Shown here: piece after piece, positions 36,269 through 46,668 of the stretch
Layout of the letters: the number at the start of each line of letters is the position of its first letter
Position numbering within the stretch: position 1 is the first letter of the stretch
From: Zhengitettix transpicula
Taxonomy: Eukaryota > Arthropoda > Insecta > Orthoptera > Tetrigidae
Length of the DNA: 64,000 nt
Assembly (NCBI GenBank): GCA_037074705.1
Contig: CM073591.1
Span: 73,576,532-73,640,531 of the forward strand
Direction: 5' to 3'
Notes under the pieces: model-generated
The model's input: only the letters and a program-made list of their open reading frames with translations
The model's database searches: none
What the model was told of the DNA's origin: nothing
Translations under genes and position numbers: made by a program

Positions 36269-36342
36269 CCCGGTGAGTTCGTCGAAAACACGCGACGTTT
36301 CGAAGACTTTCCACGTCATCATTTTCTGGCGAACTTACCAGG
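36269..36342 (-). ncRNA. hammerhead-like motif with long closing helix
   Basis: On the minus strand CCTGGTAAGTTCG (36330-36342) pairs with CGAACTCACCGGG (36269-36281) at 11 of 13 positions. Between them lie ATGATGA, a small spacer and CGAAACGTCGCGTG. C3 of the core is A, which would disable cleavage. An alternative pairing GACGT/ACGTC is also possible, so the fold is ambiguous. It resembles the 23722 box. Confidence 0.45.
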
Positions 36343-36982
36343 CATGAATCCCGCGAGAATTCAATCACTCAAACGCATCCTTAATTAACCTGAATCACGG
36401 AGTATTTTTCGTAGCATTCACTCCATGAGTGACGCAGCTTTACGTCATAATCTGAATTAGGTATTTTATCTCGTTGAAAGTTTCTCCGTCAGTTGAGCAG
36501 TTTTATTGAAATACCATGTCAGAAGTTAACAGGAAAGCAGGTGACCTTGAATAACCCTGTTCTTTCCGAGCTGCATCCACCTTGACAGTGAAAGTCATCT
36601 GCTTCTGCCAAGATACATACACGTGTATGTTTAATCCTGACTAGCCGGGAAACATATTTCAACTCATTCTCAATATTGTTGTAGTTGAAATACTTTTGTT
36701 CGGTTTTTCAGAGTATTCTCCATATTGTATTATTTCAGTTTCGTCTGTTTCTATTCTTGCTATAGTCAAACCAAAGTTTAAATATAATATTTCTAGGAAT
36801 AAAGTTAAAAAACACCGTAACTTCATTTCTAGCACTTCTTGCCAGATATCTACGAATAATAGTTTCTCAGTCGATTATATTTCAATTTTTATTCAACTAT
36901 ATACGTCTGTATAAGTTAAGTTGAATAATTACAATAGCCTAAATCAGGCTTGAAAATTATAATTTTATCACTCAAGTTATAT

Positions 36983-37011
36983 GTTTCGATTTCAATGTGG
37001 ACCCTCATCAG
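36983..37011 (-). ncRNA. degenerate hammerhead-like box
   Basis: Minus strand: CTGATGAGGGTCC, then ACATTGAAATC, then GAAACATA. CUGAUGAG and GAAAC are exact but helix II and the ACGT block are damaged. Confidence 0.3.
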
Positions 37012-37622
37012 TGCAATTCTATTAAATTCAAATTCAAATATTAAATTAAAGGACTAAAATAACAAAATAATAACACTAGACAAATACTAATGTTTGTATC
37101 TACAGTTTGACTCCCCTTCACAAAGAAATTTATCTTGAAAAATGAACTGCAAAACATACATTTTAGAGAATCACGAATGAATTTGCGTGACCCATTTATA
37201 AATCATAATTATAAAAATATTGCTACAGCATTAAACATCCCATCTCCGGAGTCTGAACGTTGCTCTAAAGAGTTAAAATATATAAATGGAATTTTAGAAA
37301 TCCTTGTAGACTGAAATATAAGTTTGTAGAAAAGCATTATAGAGCAAGTTATACTTTTTTTAAAAAAAAATAATAAGAATTCCAAAATTGGATTAAATAT
37401 TTTCAGAACTATTATTATTAATTAAAGATAAGATTTTGATTCATGATTGAAAAAATATTTTGTTATATATCAGAAATTTAATTTTGTTTTAAGATGTATC
37501 CTTTGAGGTGACTATTTCATTAATGTAAAAGGGACAAAAGTTCATAACAAATAAATAAACTAATTAAGGCACTAACATTTTTTTTACTGTTTCGAATCTT
37601 GGTAAATACTTTTCACTTTTAC

Positions 37623-37718
37623 CACTTCTTCCAAATGCCAACTCAATCACTCTCTGCTTGGCCTCTTTCAGCCCGTCACTCTGTCCGTCTATGCGCCAGT
37701 CCAGTTCTTCGACAACTC
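37623..37718 (-). CDS. candidate internal exon of an unknown gene
   Basis: On the minus strand a pyrimidine-rich TTTTCTGGTGTTTGCAG acceptor precedes 96 bases that end at a GTAAAAGT donor. The frame encodes 31 full residues, VVEELDWRIDGQSDG then LKEAKQRVIELAFGRS, with ordinary charged-helix composition unlike the A/T-driven peptides around it. Length 96 with matching phase 1 edges is typical of a skippable exon. Read on past the donor, the frame stays open for about 18 more residues. I do not recognise the protein and no partner exon is found, so this may also be a retroelement scrap. Confidence 0.3.
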
Positions 37719-39179
37719 CTGCAAACACCAGAAAAGACCCGATAAGTTTTTCGTTTCGTATCCATAATTGGATTAAATTGCTAATCGAAATAATTTAATA
37801 TACTTACTGTCAACGTATTAAGACTTATATTTATAGTCTTATTATCAATTTAAATGCTCTATATTGTTTATATCAGTCGAAGGAAACAAACCATTATTTA
37901 TAAGCTATTTATTTTTCCTTCATTTTGAAATACAATAATTGCATAATTTATATAATGAAAACATGACACTCAAATCTACTTTTCACTCTATAAATATTGA
38001 ATTATTATTATGAATGGTTAATTTAACATTCAATACAGACCCAAATATAATATATGAGACTGTTTGTTTAGATTACAATAATAGTTATATTCGACAAATT
38101 TACGGACCTGAATATATAATCGCGAAAATAACTCCAATGCCAAAAAATAACGCAGTTTTACATTTAAACATAAAATTAATTACGATAATGTAAAGATGTA
38201 ACAAAAATGAAAAAATAACCGAATAAGCAAATCCGTCGAATGAATTCAGATTAAGAAAGAAAGAGGTATATAAATTCTGACATTGGACAACACTAAGGAT
38301 AAATTTTCGTTTTAATAACGTATTTTTTAAAGACATATCTAGATTAACGTTTCTAAATTGTATAATTCTTATTCCATTATTGATGTATAGCGATTTCATT
38401 TTTAACTAATACGTCAATCATTTCTCGTATCTAAATAATTTATTTATTGACGTGAATATTAATTTTAATTTGGCTTGACTACTAAAACATGAAAGCCCAG
38501 GTTATTTTTTGAATTTTTTAAAAATTATAAGAATATTTCGGAAATTGTAAAATACGTATATTAACTCTTCAGGGTGTCCGGTGAACAGATTCACGAGATG
38601 CAGAATGTATTTAGTTTGATCATTGTCTGAAAAATAATTGGAACGGACAAAATTGACTTTACGGTTAGTAGTGTGTTGTATTGATTATTGGAACAGGGGT
38701 GTCACAATGTCAGTTACTTTCCTCACTTTTCTGGCACGTTATTTCATGAAAAGTCCTCAACTCGGGCTGAATCATTCATTTGAAAAAAATAGATAATTCA
38801 CATTACGACGTAATCTGGGCCACTCATGAATTAAACGCTAAAAACAATCATATTCAACGAAAGATATTTTTTATAGAAAGCGCCGTTATTCTTGTTGTTT
38901 AAGGATGGATTTGAGTCACTAACATCGGAAAGTTTGAGTAAATTCTCAAACGTGATACGTAACAAATAAATAATTTTAAATTAAAAATTAGATAGTGTGG
39001 CTTAAATTGGTAGTTGTAATTATAGGAATTTTAACAAAAATGAAGTTTGTGATGGCACTGACAAAAGCTTCATCGACAAAATAAATGGTTTAAAAATTAT
39101 TACTTTTTATTTTCTGGGACTGATATAAAATATGGGACTTTTCAATTAATAATACTAATTTTTTGGAGGGCCCATGTAT
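37719..39179. other. AT-rich non-coding stretch
   Basis: No gene supported. The minus frame 38100-38399 (99 codons) is phenylalanine, leucine and isoleucine-rich with no confident domain; such frames are common by chance in this composition. Confidence 0.5.
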
Positions 39180-39440
39180 TTTGTTTCACTCAATTCGAAG
39201 ATTTACTGATTGCGGGCAGCGTCCGTGTAAAGCGCGTGTCTTCGGGAAGGAGTTGTGACGTAACGGATGGGAAGACGACGCTAGCGCCATGGCGAGAGGG
39301 CGGCGTGAGCGAGCAGAAGGGCTGGAGGGTCCGTGGAAGCAGCAGGAATGGGACCTGGCATCTCGTGAGAGCACAGGTATGACGTAACCTACTGCGAGGA
39401 TGGAATCTCAAGTTCCGTTTAGCCGTCAATGTCACTTTCT
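39180..39440. promoter_or_regulatory. CpG-rich island-like block
   Basis: A sudden rise in G+C and CpG within AT-rich DNA, with GACGTAACG and GACGTAACC (CRE-like half sites) on either side of the core at about 39257 and 39381. It may be a promoter with first exon (see 39289-39376) or an inserted element end. No TATA or initiator is obvious. Confidence 0.3.
39289..39376 (+). CDS. candidate first coding exon, product unknown
   Basis: ATG at 39289 sits in a strong context (GCGCCATGG), and 29 codons (MARGRRERAEGLEGPWKQQE onward) lead to ACAG|GTATGA, a fair donor leaving phase 1. The peptide is rich in Arg, Glu and Gly and has no recognised domain. No downstream exon is found in the window. The opposite strand is also open across the block, so coding is unproven. 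Confidence 0.2.
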
Positions 39441-40176
39441 CTCGTCGTCGGAAACGGAGACAAAAATTATTATTTCAGTTTTCCCGCGTGTCAGGGTGAC
39501 GTCTCTCTGTAACAATTCTAATTTAATTGCTTAAACACAATCGGGTGATTGTCTCTTACTCGTCACTAGCACCGCGTAATGAAATTGTAGCAAAGTCGTG
39601 TTACTCTCTCACAACAGTTGATTTAAGGACTTTTTTCGGTTTATCCTCAAAACGTTTTTCGCTATCAGACTTTTTTGCCATCTGGGCTTTAACTACAACT
39701 ATGCTGTGCCTTTTCGAAGGTCTATAATTATTCGTGAGAAGTGTTCATTCTAAATCTGTTCAGATACATTTTTTACAGCCATTACTATTAAGTCCGTCTC
39801 GAATGTACTAGATATTTTACGGTCCTTCCACATTACGTTGTATAAATTGTATAAATTAATCTTTGAATCGTGAATGAGTACAGACTGTTGGAGATGCATG
39901 AATGATTTCCCGAGACATCATCCCAATAACCTCCTCTCTGTTCGGCGAAATGGTGGACAATTTACCTACATCACAAAATCGACCATGTTCGTCAACATAT
40001 CATTAAATATTTCTCTGGAGCAAATAATTCGTTTACCCACTGCAGCGCGTTTCCCTCACTCTGGCAATATGTAATACACGAATCGAGCAAATCTCTCTCC
40101 GCTCGTAACATTTCCGTTTTGCTTCGTAAGAATAAACTTCCAGTCAAGCTCTGAGTGCGTTGACCCTTGTTAATCA
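39441..40176. other. unrecognised mixed-composition stretch
   Basis: Less AT-rich than average, with two plus frames (39527-39727, 39874-40074, 66 codons each) lacking known domains. It could be relic mobile-element coding; no assignment. Confidence 0.3.
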
Positions 40177-40343
40177 TTAGCGGGAAACTGCTTCTTGCCT
40201 TTCGGCACCTTTTCGATCCTGAATTTGGACAAGTACTGGCAAAATAAAATACTATTAAAGGATCAGGATGGAAAAATATCGACCGGGACCTTCACGTGCT
40301 ACGTGGGTGTCCTCCCATCTGAGCTATCTGAGTCGGCTCCCTG
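40177..40343 (-). mobile_element. tRNA-derived SINE, family C (copy 1)
   Basis: On the minus strand the head reads GCCGACTCAGATAGCTCAGATGGG, with A-box TAGCTCAGATGG, then a B-box-like AAGGTCCCGGTCGA, followed by a body ending AAGCAGTTTCCCGCTAAT. The shared part (40177-40332) differs from 42662-42818 at five positions in about 156, roughly 97% identity by my count. That implies recent activity. Confidence 0.8.
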
Positions 40344-40536
40344 CCAGGTTCGAGGCTCCTCCATCCATTGAGCAAGCCTGGGGCAGTCTCACCTACATTC
40401 ACTAGATCACATTCTTCACCACGTAATTTTAGGAATAAATCAAGAATGGATATTAAGTGTAAAGTGATCAAAGGTGCAATGAATTAATTCAAAAACAGAA
40501 TAAATACTTTGCAACTAAACTCGGCCATGGCGGGAA

Positions 40537-40620
40537 GCCGACTCAGATGGGTAAAAAGTGGGGTCCCCGATTTTGATTCCTGGTCAAGTTGAGACTTTAC
40601 CATCCTGATCCTTTAATTCA
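40537..40620 (+). mobile_element. tRNA-derived SINE, family C (diverged, inverted partial copy)
   Basis: Plus-strand GCCGACTCAGATGGG, then GGTCCCCGATTTTGATTCC (B-box-like), then CCATCCTGATCCTTTAAT matches the head of the 40177 copy but faces it, about 200 bases away. The pair forms an inverted repeat. Confidence 0.65.
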
Positions 40621-40898
40621 GTTTTACGGCCTATATGACTGAACTTGTTTTGAAAGCATTTCTTCTGTTCTTGAACAAAATACTATATACGGCTATTCAT
40701 TTACTATTTACGCATGTTTTGTTATTATTGGTTTGTTTTTCTTTACATATATGTTTTAGATAACCTGGAAATGGTTATCGCCAATTTTTGTTGTTAGAAA
40801 TAGTGTTATAATTATGTGAATATGTTTCATGAAAAGAAGGTTATAACTGAAAAAGAAATTGATATTTATCAATGACGACAGGTTTTTCTGATGCATGT

Positions 40899-41137
40899 GC
40901 TGGATTAGTAGTTCTTAGGTTTTCTCTTAGGGCAAAGAAAACTTAAGCCACGACGTTTAGATAGTGGACTCCGCATTATACTCACTTCAGAAAGATGACA
41001 GTGTCCGCTATCGAATCGTCGTGGCTTAATCCGCTTAATGCTGGATAAGTAGTTCTTAGGTTTTCATCGGGGCCAAAGAAATATTAAGCCACGACGTTTT
41101 GATGGTGGACACTGCCATCTTTTTCAAGTGAGAACAA
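40899..41137. repeat. cluster of three hammerhead-like units, two direct and one inverted
   Basis: Direct units at 40899-40968 and 41040-41137 begin GCTGGAT.AGTAGTTCTTAGG and run to AAGCCACGACGTTT. An inverted unit fills 40981-41038. Each contains GTGGCTTAA next to an ACGTC box. Read as RNA, 41093-41127 (-) has AGATGG, loop, CCATC, AAAACGTC; 40985-41025 (+) has AGATG, loop, TATC, GAATCGTC. The CTGANGA string is altered in all three. Confidence 0.6.
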
Positions 41138-41742
41138 TTCCTTCTTTGAACCTGTCGAAAATAAAGTACTACATGTTTAATTTGATATTTATTTTCCATT
41201 TAGTACAAATGGAATATATCGATAAATTTGCCAACAAAGTCTGAAATAATTGTATATTTGATATAATTAAGTTCCGGAACTTCGGACTCAGCTTCCACAA
41301 GGGGCAATCTTCGCATTGTAACTTTTTAAAATTTATTTTAAATATGTTTGTCCTGAAATTTTGAATTAAATTTTTTACACTTCTTTGAATCCAAATTTAA
41401 CTTTAACTACATCATGAACATTTTTTGTATATTACTTTAGTACTCATTTCTTATCAATGACATCCCAAAGTTTTATATAGAATGTAATTATATTAAGTAT
41501 CTCATTTTTCTGACTTTATTGGATAATTTATTTATTTATTTAAAAAAAACATAGACTGACTTGTTTCACGTGAAATAATATAAAGGCCGTAATTTTCTTT
41601 AGCTGACTAACGAAATTTTAAAATATCTCCCTATTTGTTCCCTTGGATTTTCCGTGTCGAACTTTTTCCGTAAGTTTCTTTAGGTTGTAAAACATTTTTA
41701 AAACGACTCCCGTATGTGTCTGGCATGAATTGAAAAGTAGGT
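41138..41742. other. AT-rich non-coding stretch
   Basis: No gene or repeat recognised. A perfect palindrome TTTCACGTGAAA (41565-41576) includes a CACGTG E-box. Confidence 0.5.
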
Positions 41743-41796
41743 CTGCGAGGGCTATTCTCTCGCAGGCAATACCTGCGAGGGAGGTTCTCTCGCAGG
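41743..41796. repeat. two tandem hairpins
   Basis: CTGCGAG-9 bases-CTCGCAG (41743-41765) and CCTGCGAG-9 bases-CTCGCAGG (41772-41796) are nearly identical perfect stems in tandem, with loops GGCTATTCT and GGAGGTTCT. Another inverted word, GAGGCACCTCGGCC, follows at 41881. Function unknown. Confidence 0.7.
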
Positions 41797-41908
41797 CAGA
41801 ACCTTTTAGGAGAGATACGAAGGGGCTACCTTTGGGTATGCCTTTTCCTCTCCGTTTTTGAACTAAGGTTCTCACAAGCCGAGGCACCTCGGCCTGTTCT
41901 GAGAGGTG

Positions 41909-42271
41909 CATGTTCCGGGGTCACAGACGGTAAGAGTTGTCCGCTATTCCCATTGGAATAGTCGGCCAGCTGCCTCCTAAACTAGAAGGTAATGCTGCGT
42001 CCCCACAGCAAATTACTCTCCCGCTATCGGAAGGGCGTGGGACAAGGACCCAATGCCCGACCTACCTGATGCAGGTTTTCCTAGGGTTCTCGCTGCATTT
42101 CTTTAGGCGAATGCCGGGTAGGATCCTTAAACCATAGCCCGGGGGCTAGTTAACCCTTGGCTACCTTCCTCTACCCTTCCGCATCCCCCCTTTCAAATCC
42201 CTTCCTAGGCTATTGAAGGGGAGTTGCCCAATGTGGATCACCCTCATGTAGCCTGTTGCCCTAAAAAAAAA
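41909..42271 (+). mobile_element. retroposon family A, full-length copy with A-tail
   Basis: Starts ATGTTCCGGGGTCACAGACG, then GAGTTGTCCGCTATTCC, CGGCCAGCTGCCTCC, GGAAGGGCGTGGGACAAGG, CGACCTACCTGATGCAGG, GGCGAATGCCGGGTAGGATC, CAAATCCCTTCC and GCCTGTTGCCCT, ending in A9. About 360 bases. It is the cleanest copy for defining both ends. Confidence 0.8.
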
Positions 42272-42517
42272 GTGTCCGACATGAAATTTTCCAATATTGT
42301 AGTAAACAGAGAAGAAGATCTTTGGAACAAAAATAATAGAAAATGTTTCTACTATTTCACAGTTAATTTTCAAGTAATTCTTAAATAACTAAAATCGGTT
42401 AATACTTTTATAACCTTAGCGGCCTGGCATCAAACTGAAAAAAAAATCGATGTTATTCTACGCTCTCGAAGAGACATCTGTCCAATAGTTGGATTCCGTT
42501 TTGCACCTCATACCTAT

Positions 42518-42630
42518 GTGAACTTTAATAAATTATAAAACACATAGACGATTTATAATAGTGTCCGTCCTTGCTCCGATTCTGTTGCTTCTTTAAAATT
42601 TGCGTAGCTCTTGATGGGAACTGTTTCTTA
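42518..42630 (+). repeat. dispersed repeat, copy 1 (pair with 46557)
   Basis: Shares GTGAACTTTAATA, AGACGATT, AATAGTGTC, CTCCGATTCTGTTGCTTCTT and CTCTTGATGG with 46557-46668 in direct orientation. No coding. Family unknown. Confidence 0.7.
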
Positions 42631-42661
42631 AACCACAGACGTCGCTTCATAGTGGATATGG

Positions 42662-42818
42662 ATTAGCGGGAAACTACTTCTTGCCTTTCGGCATCTTTTC
42701 GATCCTGAATTTGGACAATTACTGGCAAAATAAAATACTATTAAAGGATCAGGATGGAAAAATATCAACCGGGACCTTCACGTACTACGTGGGTGTCCTC
42801 CCATCTGAGCTATCTGAG
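42662..42818 (-). mobile_element. tRNA-derived SINE, family C (copy 2)
   Basis: Nearly identical to 40177-40332 in the same orientation; it ends abruptly at GAGCTATCTGAG (the 5' edge on -), so the first few head bases are absent. Differences are mostly transitions. Confidence 0.8.
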
Positions 42819-43788
42819 GTTCAATGTCTGAAAACATGCTCATAATTCGAACTATAATGTCGAATCAATACGTTTCTTCGGCGATGAGATTTTAATAAGC
42901 TTCTACTGCTGAACTTATTATGGAGCTCAGTTATTAATTTTACTTCTTGAATATTGCTCTCTGGTACCGCAATCCACAATATCATACTCTTAAGCAGTTA
43001 CTCACTGGGGCACTGATTAATTACTGTGATTTTGACACCAGAAGCTTCAATCCTGCAATCAACATTTATAATTAGGATAATATATATTAGAAGTGATTGA
43101 AACTTTATGTTTATTAAATGACTAGTAACTGAAAATTATTTACTGATGTTATTGTATATCGCCACCGTGATTAGAAGTCTTTAGATGGGATGGGACAGAC
43201 CCATGGACAATACTGCCAGTGTGTGGATGGATCACATAACTGGAATACTCCAAGCCTGGAAACACTAAGCGTATTGTTGCCTGACAGTCTTTGCCCCTTA
43301 CGCGCCAATCCCTTAGTTATCCACACACACTTGCTTTACAACACACTGGGCGTGTTATTTGTACTGTGTATCGCTTCATTATGTTGACCAAAACTGACTC
43401 GATTCCTGTCCTGTGGCGTAACTCCATCTACTTTCAACAAGCAGAATGTACAACGGGCAACCGTAGTTTCTATTATAAACTCCCAAGGGAATGTTATTAT
43501 ATGTTTTGCTCTTACATTTTACTAAAAATAAACAAAATCGTAACGCTTCCTGAAAAGTAGGAAGTTATTGAGCCATTTACGAGATTTAAGATAATTTCAG
43601 AAAATAATCGGAATTATTTGTAAAAATTACTTTTTACAAAGTTAACTTATCACGTGCGACACAGACTATAAAAGAAATTAAACAATATTTGATCATTTAA
43701 AATCAACAATTTAATGTGGGTTTACTTCAAATGAATTTTTTGCTTATTTCTTAATTAATTAATTCCTACTCTGCTAAGTGCCCTGCTT
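42819..43788. other. unrecognised stretch
   Basis: Mixed composition at 43160-43450 with overlapping plus frames (43190-43387, 43291-43560). No recognised domains, splice sites or repeats. Confidence 0.35.
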
Positions 43789-43979
43789 TATTTACAGTCA
43801 CAGCAACAGTTCCAGTTATTAGCGACTCAGTACGGGAACTCAATTTTTCTTGTCGGGAGATTGATTTGACGAGAGTTTCTCTCACGCACACAAATATCCA
43901 TGCCCTCGTCGAATCGAACCCGAGACCTCTGTGATGTGATAAGATGCAGCCTCGCTGGCTCCTACACCACCAGAGGTCG
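43789..43979 (-). mobile_element. tRNA-derived SINE, family B (copy 2)
   Basis: On the minus strand: CTCTGGTGGTGTAGGAGCCA, then an intact B-box GGTTCGATTC, GGGCATGGATATTTGTGTGC, GAGAGAAACTCTCGTC, and a tail TGACTGTAAATAAA. The best preserved polymerase III promoter of the family here. Confidence 0.85.
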
Positions 43980-44801
43980 TCCCCCTATAACTGTTTTGTA
44001 AAAGCTTTTGTTAGTTCCTATAAAACCCAAAATTTTTTATCAGTCAAATTTCTTCAAATCGTTTATTTCAATGTTAAAGAAAGTTTTCGACGTTTGCCAT
44101 AATCAGATTCATATTTTTATTGTATTAATGTCATACAAAAATGTTTTGGAATGTAAAACTGTTGATGGGTGCGTCGAAAGCTTTTCTTAACACTGAAATA
44201 AATTTACCTTCTCATTTCTTTATATGCCTGATACAAAATGTATTGTAATTTGTGAAAAGCCCTGAAGGTTTATTTGTATTTTTATATAATTTTATATCAA
44301 ATTATTAAAACCGTGGGCTTTAGAACAATTGTGACAAAGTTATAACGGGAATTTGGGTAGTGATGTGAGGGACGCCGTCCACAGGCAGGTTAAGGGAGGA
44401 CATTAGTCACAATAGAGATGCTCCACAGCTGTGACCGAACGAGTTTTATATATATTTGAAAGTACCTCCCGATGTGGAGGAGTTTCTGAAGATCGCGAAG
44501 AGCGGAAAAACACGCGCGGTTCCTGGACAGTTCTATTTTGGAGAAGCAGCGGAGAGAAGTACACGTCTCTTGGCTTTACATGAAAAAAAGTTTTTAGACC
44601 GATCCTAGTCGGATGCGTCTCTAGGGTGTGAGTTTGGAGGCAAGAAACCAGATAGACTTTGCATTCCAGTGGCCGGCAGTCCATCTCAACGACGTGCTCA
44701 ACTGAATAGATTTCGGCCATTGTTGTAGATAAAATTCCGGAACTTTTAAATTAGTTTTCTCTTATAATAATATGCAAGTTAAAATGTACGTGTATGAATA
44801 T
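43980..44801. other. unrecognised stretch with a G+C-richer block
   Basis: 44340-44730 is richer in G+C and open on the minus strand (44403-44720, 105 codons) with TATATATAAAACTCG on the minus strand near its end. No domain recognised. It borders the solo LTR at 44802. Confidence 0.3.
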
Positions 44802-45752
44802 TGTAGTAATTGGTAATTAAGGCATTGTTCTAATTGAAAAGTTGAATTGTAGAGGACTCATTATTAGTGGATATAGAGCGGACGCCGCAACAAACCGGCA
44901 AGGCAAAGAAAACATTGTTGATCAGTCGAGAGGGTTTTTACGCGCTCAAAATTTACGAGACGAACAGTACAGTCGGGCAGCAGACAGCGAATGGATCAGA
45001 CGAAAAGTTTTACAGTCGGCAGTCAGAACGAAAGAAGGTGGTTCAGTCACAAACATGCTTTCAAATATTAAAAAGTAAAGCAATATTCAGTCGGGAAGGA
45101 GACAGAGCAACTAGTGTGTATTCGGTGGTCGAGCGTAGATTCATCATGCTGGCCATAGACGAACCAATGAAGTCCATTTTCAACTAAAGTCACGAGATCT
45201 ACAAATCCAGGTTGCAGAAAAGCATCGAGAACCAACCAATTTGTGTTAAACCAACTAACAAACAACGCCAATTAGAGCCTGTGAACATTTAGAGTCTGTG
45301 AGTACTTAAGAATCAGTGATGTCCCCAAAATTGTGCACGAAAAGCTAAAATGAGACCTGGGCGGACGTAAGTAGAGAAAAACTTTAAAATCATTTGTAAA
45401 CCGTGTTTAAAAGATAAAAGTCAGATCGTTTCTTTAATTATTTAATTATCGATAAAATGAGATCCTTAATTCTTGATAAAATTAAAATTGTTTAAATTCA
45501 ATCTTTAGTATTATTTCTTCCGCAACAAATTTCGTCTATGTTCAGACGCATTGATTTCCATAAAAAGTAAATGTAATTTTGATTATATAAATTCTGCCAT
45601 TTATCAAACCCAGTTCAAGACCCTGCGATCCCAAATATTTTGTGTATTTTATACTTGTTTTAAAATTGTTAATAAATCTTGTTTAATAGTTTTCACGTAA
45701 TAGTTCTTTTCATTTAGAAACGCCACAAGCATATTATATTTTAATTATTACA
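44802..45752 (+). mobile_element. solo LTR, family 1 (copy 2)
   Basis: TGTAGTAATTGG at 44802 to ATTATTACA at 45752, flanked by perfect ATAT duplications (44798-44801, 45753-45756). A TATA box TATATAA (45584-45590) precedes a poly(A) signal AATAAA (45671-45676), which fixes + orientation and gives a long U3, short R and U5. Within U3 a 17-base unit (AGAGTCTGTGAGTACTT) occurs twice at 45274-45308. Open frames inside are chance. Confidence 0.88.
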
Positions 45753-46185
45753 ATATATTGCAACAATCAACGATTTAGGAGCCGTGTGGGTGAGCTCACG
45801 GACGTGGAATACGGAGACTTTTAGAGAATTAAATTGAGTTTAAATGTAGACGTGTTTCATTATTAATTAAATTCTCCACGGATCCAGGAACCCTGAGATA
45901 CGAAATTTACATAATTTCATGCTCGGTTCAAGTACTCACTAGTCGCTTATAAGCTCCCTGTTTTGAACGTGTGGACCCCGTAATTTAAATGTTATAAGAC
46001 GATTGCCGTATTTAAAGATAAATCAATAAATTCTGCATGTACAGTGACGCTCTGGCCGGGATTCGTTTGTTAAACGAAGCGTGGGAGTGGGTAAGCGATT
46101 ACAATATAATTAAGAAAAAAATTTAATATATGGTCGGGTGTTCCGTTGTCTGATTTTAGAAATATATAGAAATCAAAGGAAAAGC

Positions 46186-46360
46186 ATCTGCTGTGGTGTA
46201 GGGGTCAGCGTTACGGCTTCGCATCACGGGGGTCCTGTGGTCGGATCCCGGCGAGGGCATGGATGTTTGTGTGCGGCAGAGAAACTCTCGTCAATTAGTC
46301 CCCCGACAAGGCAAAACCAGTACCCATAAAGTCGCTAACTCCCTGATGCGACTGTAAAAA
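46186..46360 (+). mobile_element. tRNA-derived SINE, family B (copy 3)
   Basis: Plus strand: CTGCTGTGGTGTAGGGGTCA (A-box), GTGGTCGGATCCCGG (B-box with one change), GGGCATGGATGTTTGTGTGC, GAGAAACTCTCGTC, GCGACTGTAAAAAT, then A-rich. It has the same architecture as 27564 and 43789, in the opposite direction. Confidence 0.85.
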
Positions 46361-46556
46361 TATTAATAAAAATTAAAATAAAAAGCAAAAAATTGACCCC
46401 GAATATCAGTAATCAAATATTACTCCACCAATGTCAACAAATTTCGAAACCAAAATGTTGCATTCATTAAAATTGTTAGCATCAGGGAGATCCTACGAAG
46501 ATCCAAAATTTTTCAACAGATATTTCAGCTCAACCAATAGTCCACATAATACCGTG

Positions 46557-46668
46557 GTGAACTTTAATATATCATAATTTCACACAGACGATTAGTAATA
46601 GTGTCTGTTCCCACTCCGATTCTGTTGCTTCTTTGAAATTTGCGTATCTCTTGATGGTAACTGTTTCA
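46557..46668 (+). repeat. dispersed repeat, copy 2 (pair with 42518)
   Basis: See the copy at 42518-42630; same orientation, about 4 kb away, moderately diverged. Confidence 0.7.

Noticed and set aside
44486..44520. CTGAAGA..CGC..GCGGAAAAAC as a hammerhead-like box
   Set aside because: Only a three-base helix II, no ACGT helix III and no pairable helix I.
44842..45187. Open frames of 78 and 106 codons
   Set aside because: Inside a solo LTR and not retained as frames in the sibling LTRs.
46186..46260. tRNA gene in SINE family B
   Set aside because: The same head recurs at three loci with a common non-tRNA body, so it is a SINE.
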